DNA of 5,241 nucleotides from an uncultured Bacteroidota bacterium (GTDB lineage Bacteria; Bacteroidota; Bacteroidia; Chitinophagales; Chitinophagaceae), in NCBI GenBank assembly GCA_903879995.1, contig CAIRNW010000119.1:1-5241 (forward strand). The letters run 5' to 3'. Under the pieces are notes generated by a model, which saw nothing but the letters and a program-made list of their open reading frames with translations, was not told the DNA's origin and made no database searches. Positions 4,737 to 5,241 of this stretch are shown in pieces (positions within the stretch are counted from its first letter, which is position 1; every line of letters begins with the position of its first letter). The position numbers and the translations under genes were made by a program.

Positions 4737-5241
4737 ATGTCTATTGAATCGCTCTATGCCTTATTCCAACAATACCCCCATGTAGAAACTGATACCCGTC
4801 AATTAAAACCGGGTTGTATTTTTTTTGCATTACGTGGAGAGAATTTCAATGGGAACCAATTTGCAAAAAAAGCACTGGAAGCCGGTGCCGCACTTGCTAT
4901 CATTGATGATGCAACCGCCTACATAGATGAACGAACCATTGTGGTTGAAAACACATTAACCACACTACAGCAACTGGCAAAATTTCATCGTCAACAATTC
5001 AATATCCCTTTTATTGCCATCACTGGCAGCAATGGGAAAACCACTTCTAAAGAATTGGTCAACGCGGTGTTGGCAAGCAGTTTTTGCACCTATACAACAC
5101 AAGGGAACCTGAATAATCACATTGGCATCCCCCTTACTTTATTGCGCGTTCAAAAAGATGCGGAGATTGCTGTAATCGAAATGGGAGCTAATCATCAAAA
5201 GGAGATCGCCGGCTATTGTACCTACGTCTTACCCACGCATG
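4737..5241 (+). CDS. murF: UDP-N-acetylmuramoyl-tripeptide--D-alanyl-D-alanine ligase, 5' part (runs off the window)
   Basis: MurF is a cytoplasmic ATP-dependent Mur ligase that adds D-Ala-D-Ala to the UDP-MurNAc-tripeptide, the last cytosolic step in making the peptidoglycan precursor. The frame is open for 168 codons from the ATG at 4737 to the window edge; the rest of the usual ~430-450 aa is missing. Visible parts are the small N-terminal substrate-binding domain with DTRQLKPGCIFFALRGENFNG (19-39), and the start of the central ATPase domain with the P-loop ITGSNGKTT (95-103), NLNNHIGIPLTLL (124-136) and EMGANHQKEI (148-157). The N-L-N-N-H and E-M-G-A motifs fit MurF rather than MurC, D or E. 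The start gives the typical short N-terminus (MSIESLYALF). It follows gldJ as in Flavobacterium but is cut off from it by a terminator and has a promoter motif directly before the ATG. Confidence 0.95.
   Translation, partial: MSIESLYALFQQYPHVETDTRQLKPGCIFFALRGENFNGNQFAKKALEAGAALAIIDDATAYIDERTIVVENTLTTLQQLAKFHRQQFNIPFIAITGSNGKTTSKELVNAVLASSFCTYTTQGNLNNHIGIPLTLLRVQKDAEIAVIEMGANHQKEIAGYCTYVLPTH

Noticed and set aside
1..5241. A previously undescribed multi-gene system
   Set aside because: All six genes belong to known Bacteroidota families with expected domains and lengths. The unusual points are regulatory layout and gene order, not a new system.

Overview
The window looks like chromosomal DNA of a Bacteroidota bacterium, probably of the Chitinophagaceae/Chitinophagales type. 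Three things point there: type IX secretion / gliding genes (porV and a gldJ-like gene), a DUF4292 lipoprotein gene beside dut, and TAnnTTTG-type promoter motifs specific to the Bacteroidota primary sigma factor. The phylum call is firm; the family is inference. No mobile elements, phage genes, CRISPR arrays, tRNAs or rRNAs were seen.

Layout. On the minus strand, reading from position 2713 down to 1, are porV (type IX secretion outer-membrane protein), a terminator, ispF (isoprenoid synthesis), dut (dUTPase) and the first 181 codons of a DUF4292 lipoprotein gene that leaves the window at position 1. ispF, dut and the DUF4292 gene are tightly packed (23 nt apart, then stop and start codons abutting) and probably form one operon, with a possible extra promoter directly before dut. 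On the plus strand are gldJ (3097-4662), a strong intrinsic terminator and the first 168 codons of murF, which leaves the window at 5241. porV and gldJ are divergent and share a 383-bp control region with promoter-like motifs in both directions and several small dyads.

How the genes work together. PorV and GldJ both belong to the type IX secretion / gliding machinery: PorV is the outer-membrane cargo carrier, and GldJ is a lipoprotein with an FGE/SUMF1-like fold that stabilises the GldK ring. MurF, IspF, Dut and the DUF4292 protein are housekeeping or envelope functions. The sortase gene porU, which in Flavobacterium lies between gldJ and porV as I recall it, is not there.

The most interesting details are regulatory. 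murF and dut each have a perfect TAnnTTTG motif exactly 4 nt before the ATG, which predicts leaderless or nearly leaderless mRNAs. In two places a terminator is packed directly against the promoter region of the next gene. I found no convincing undescribed multi-gene system.
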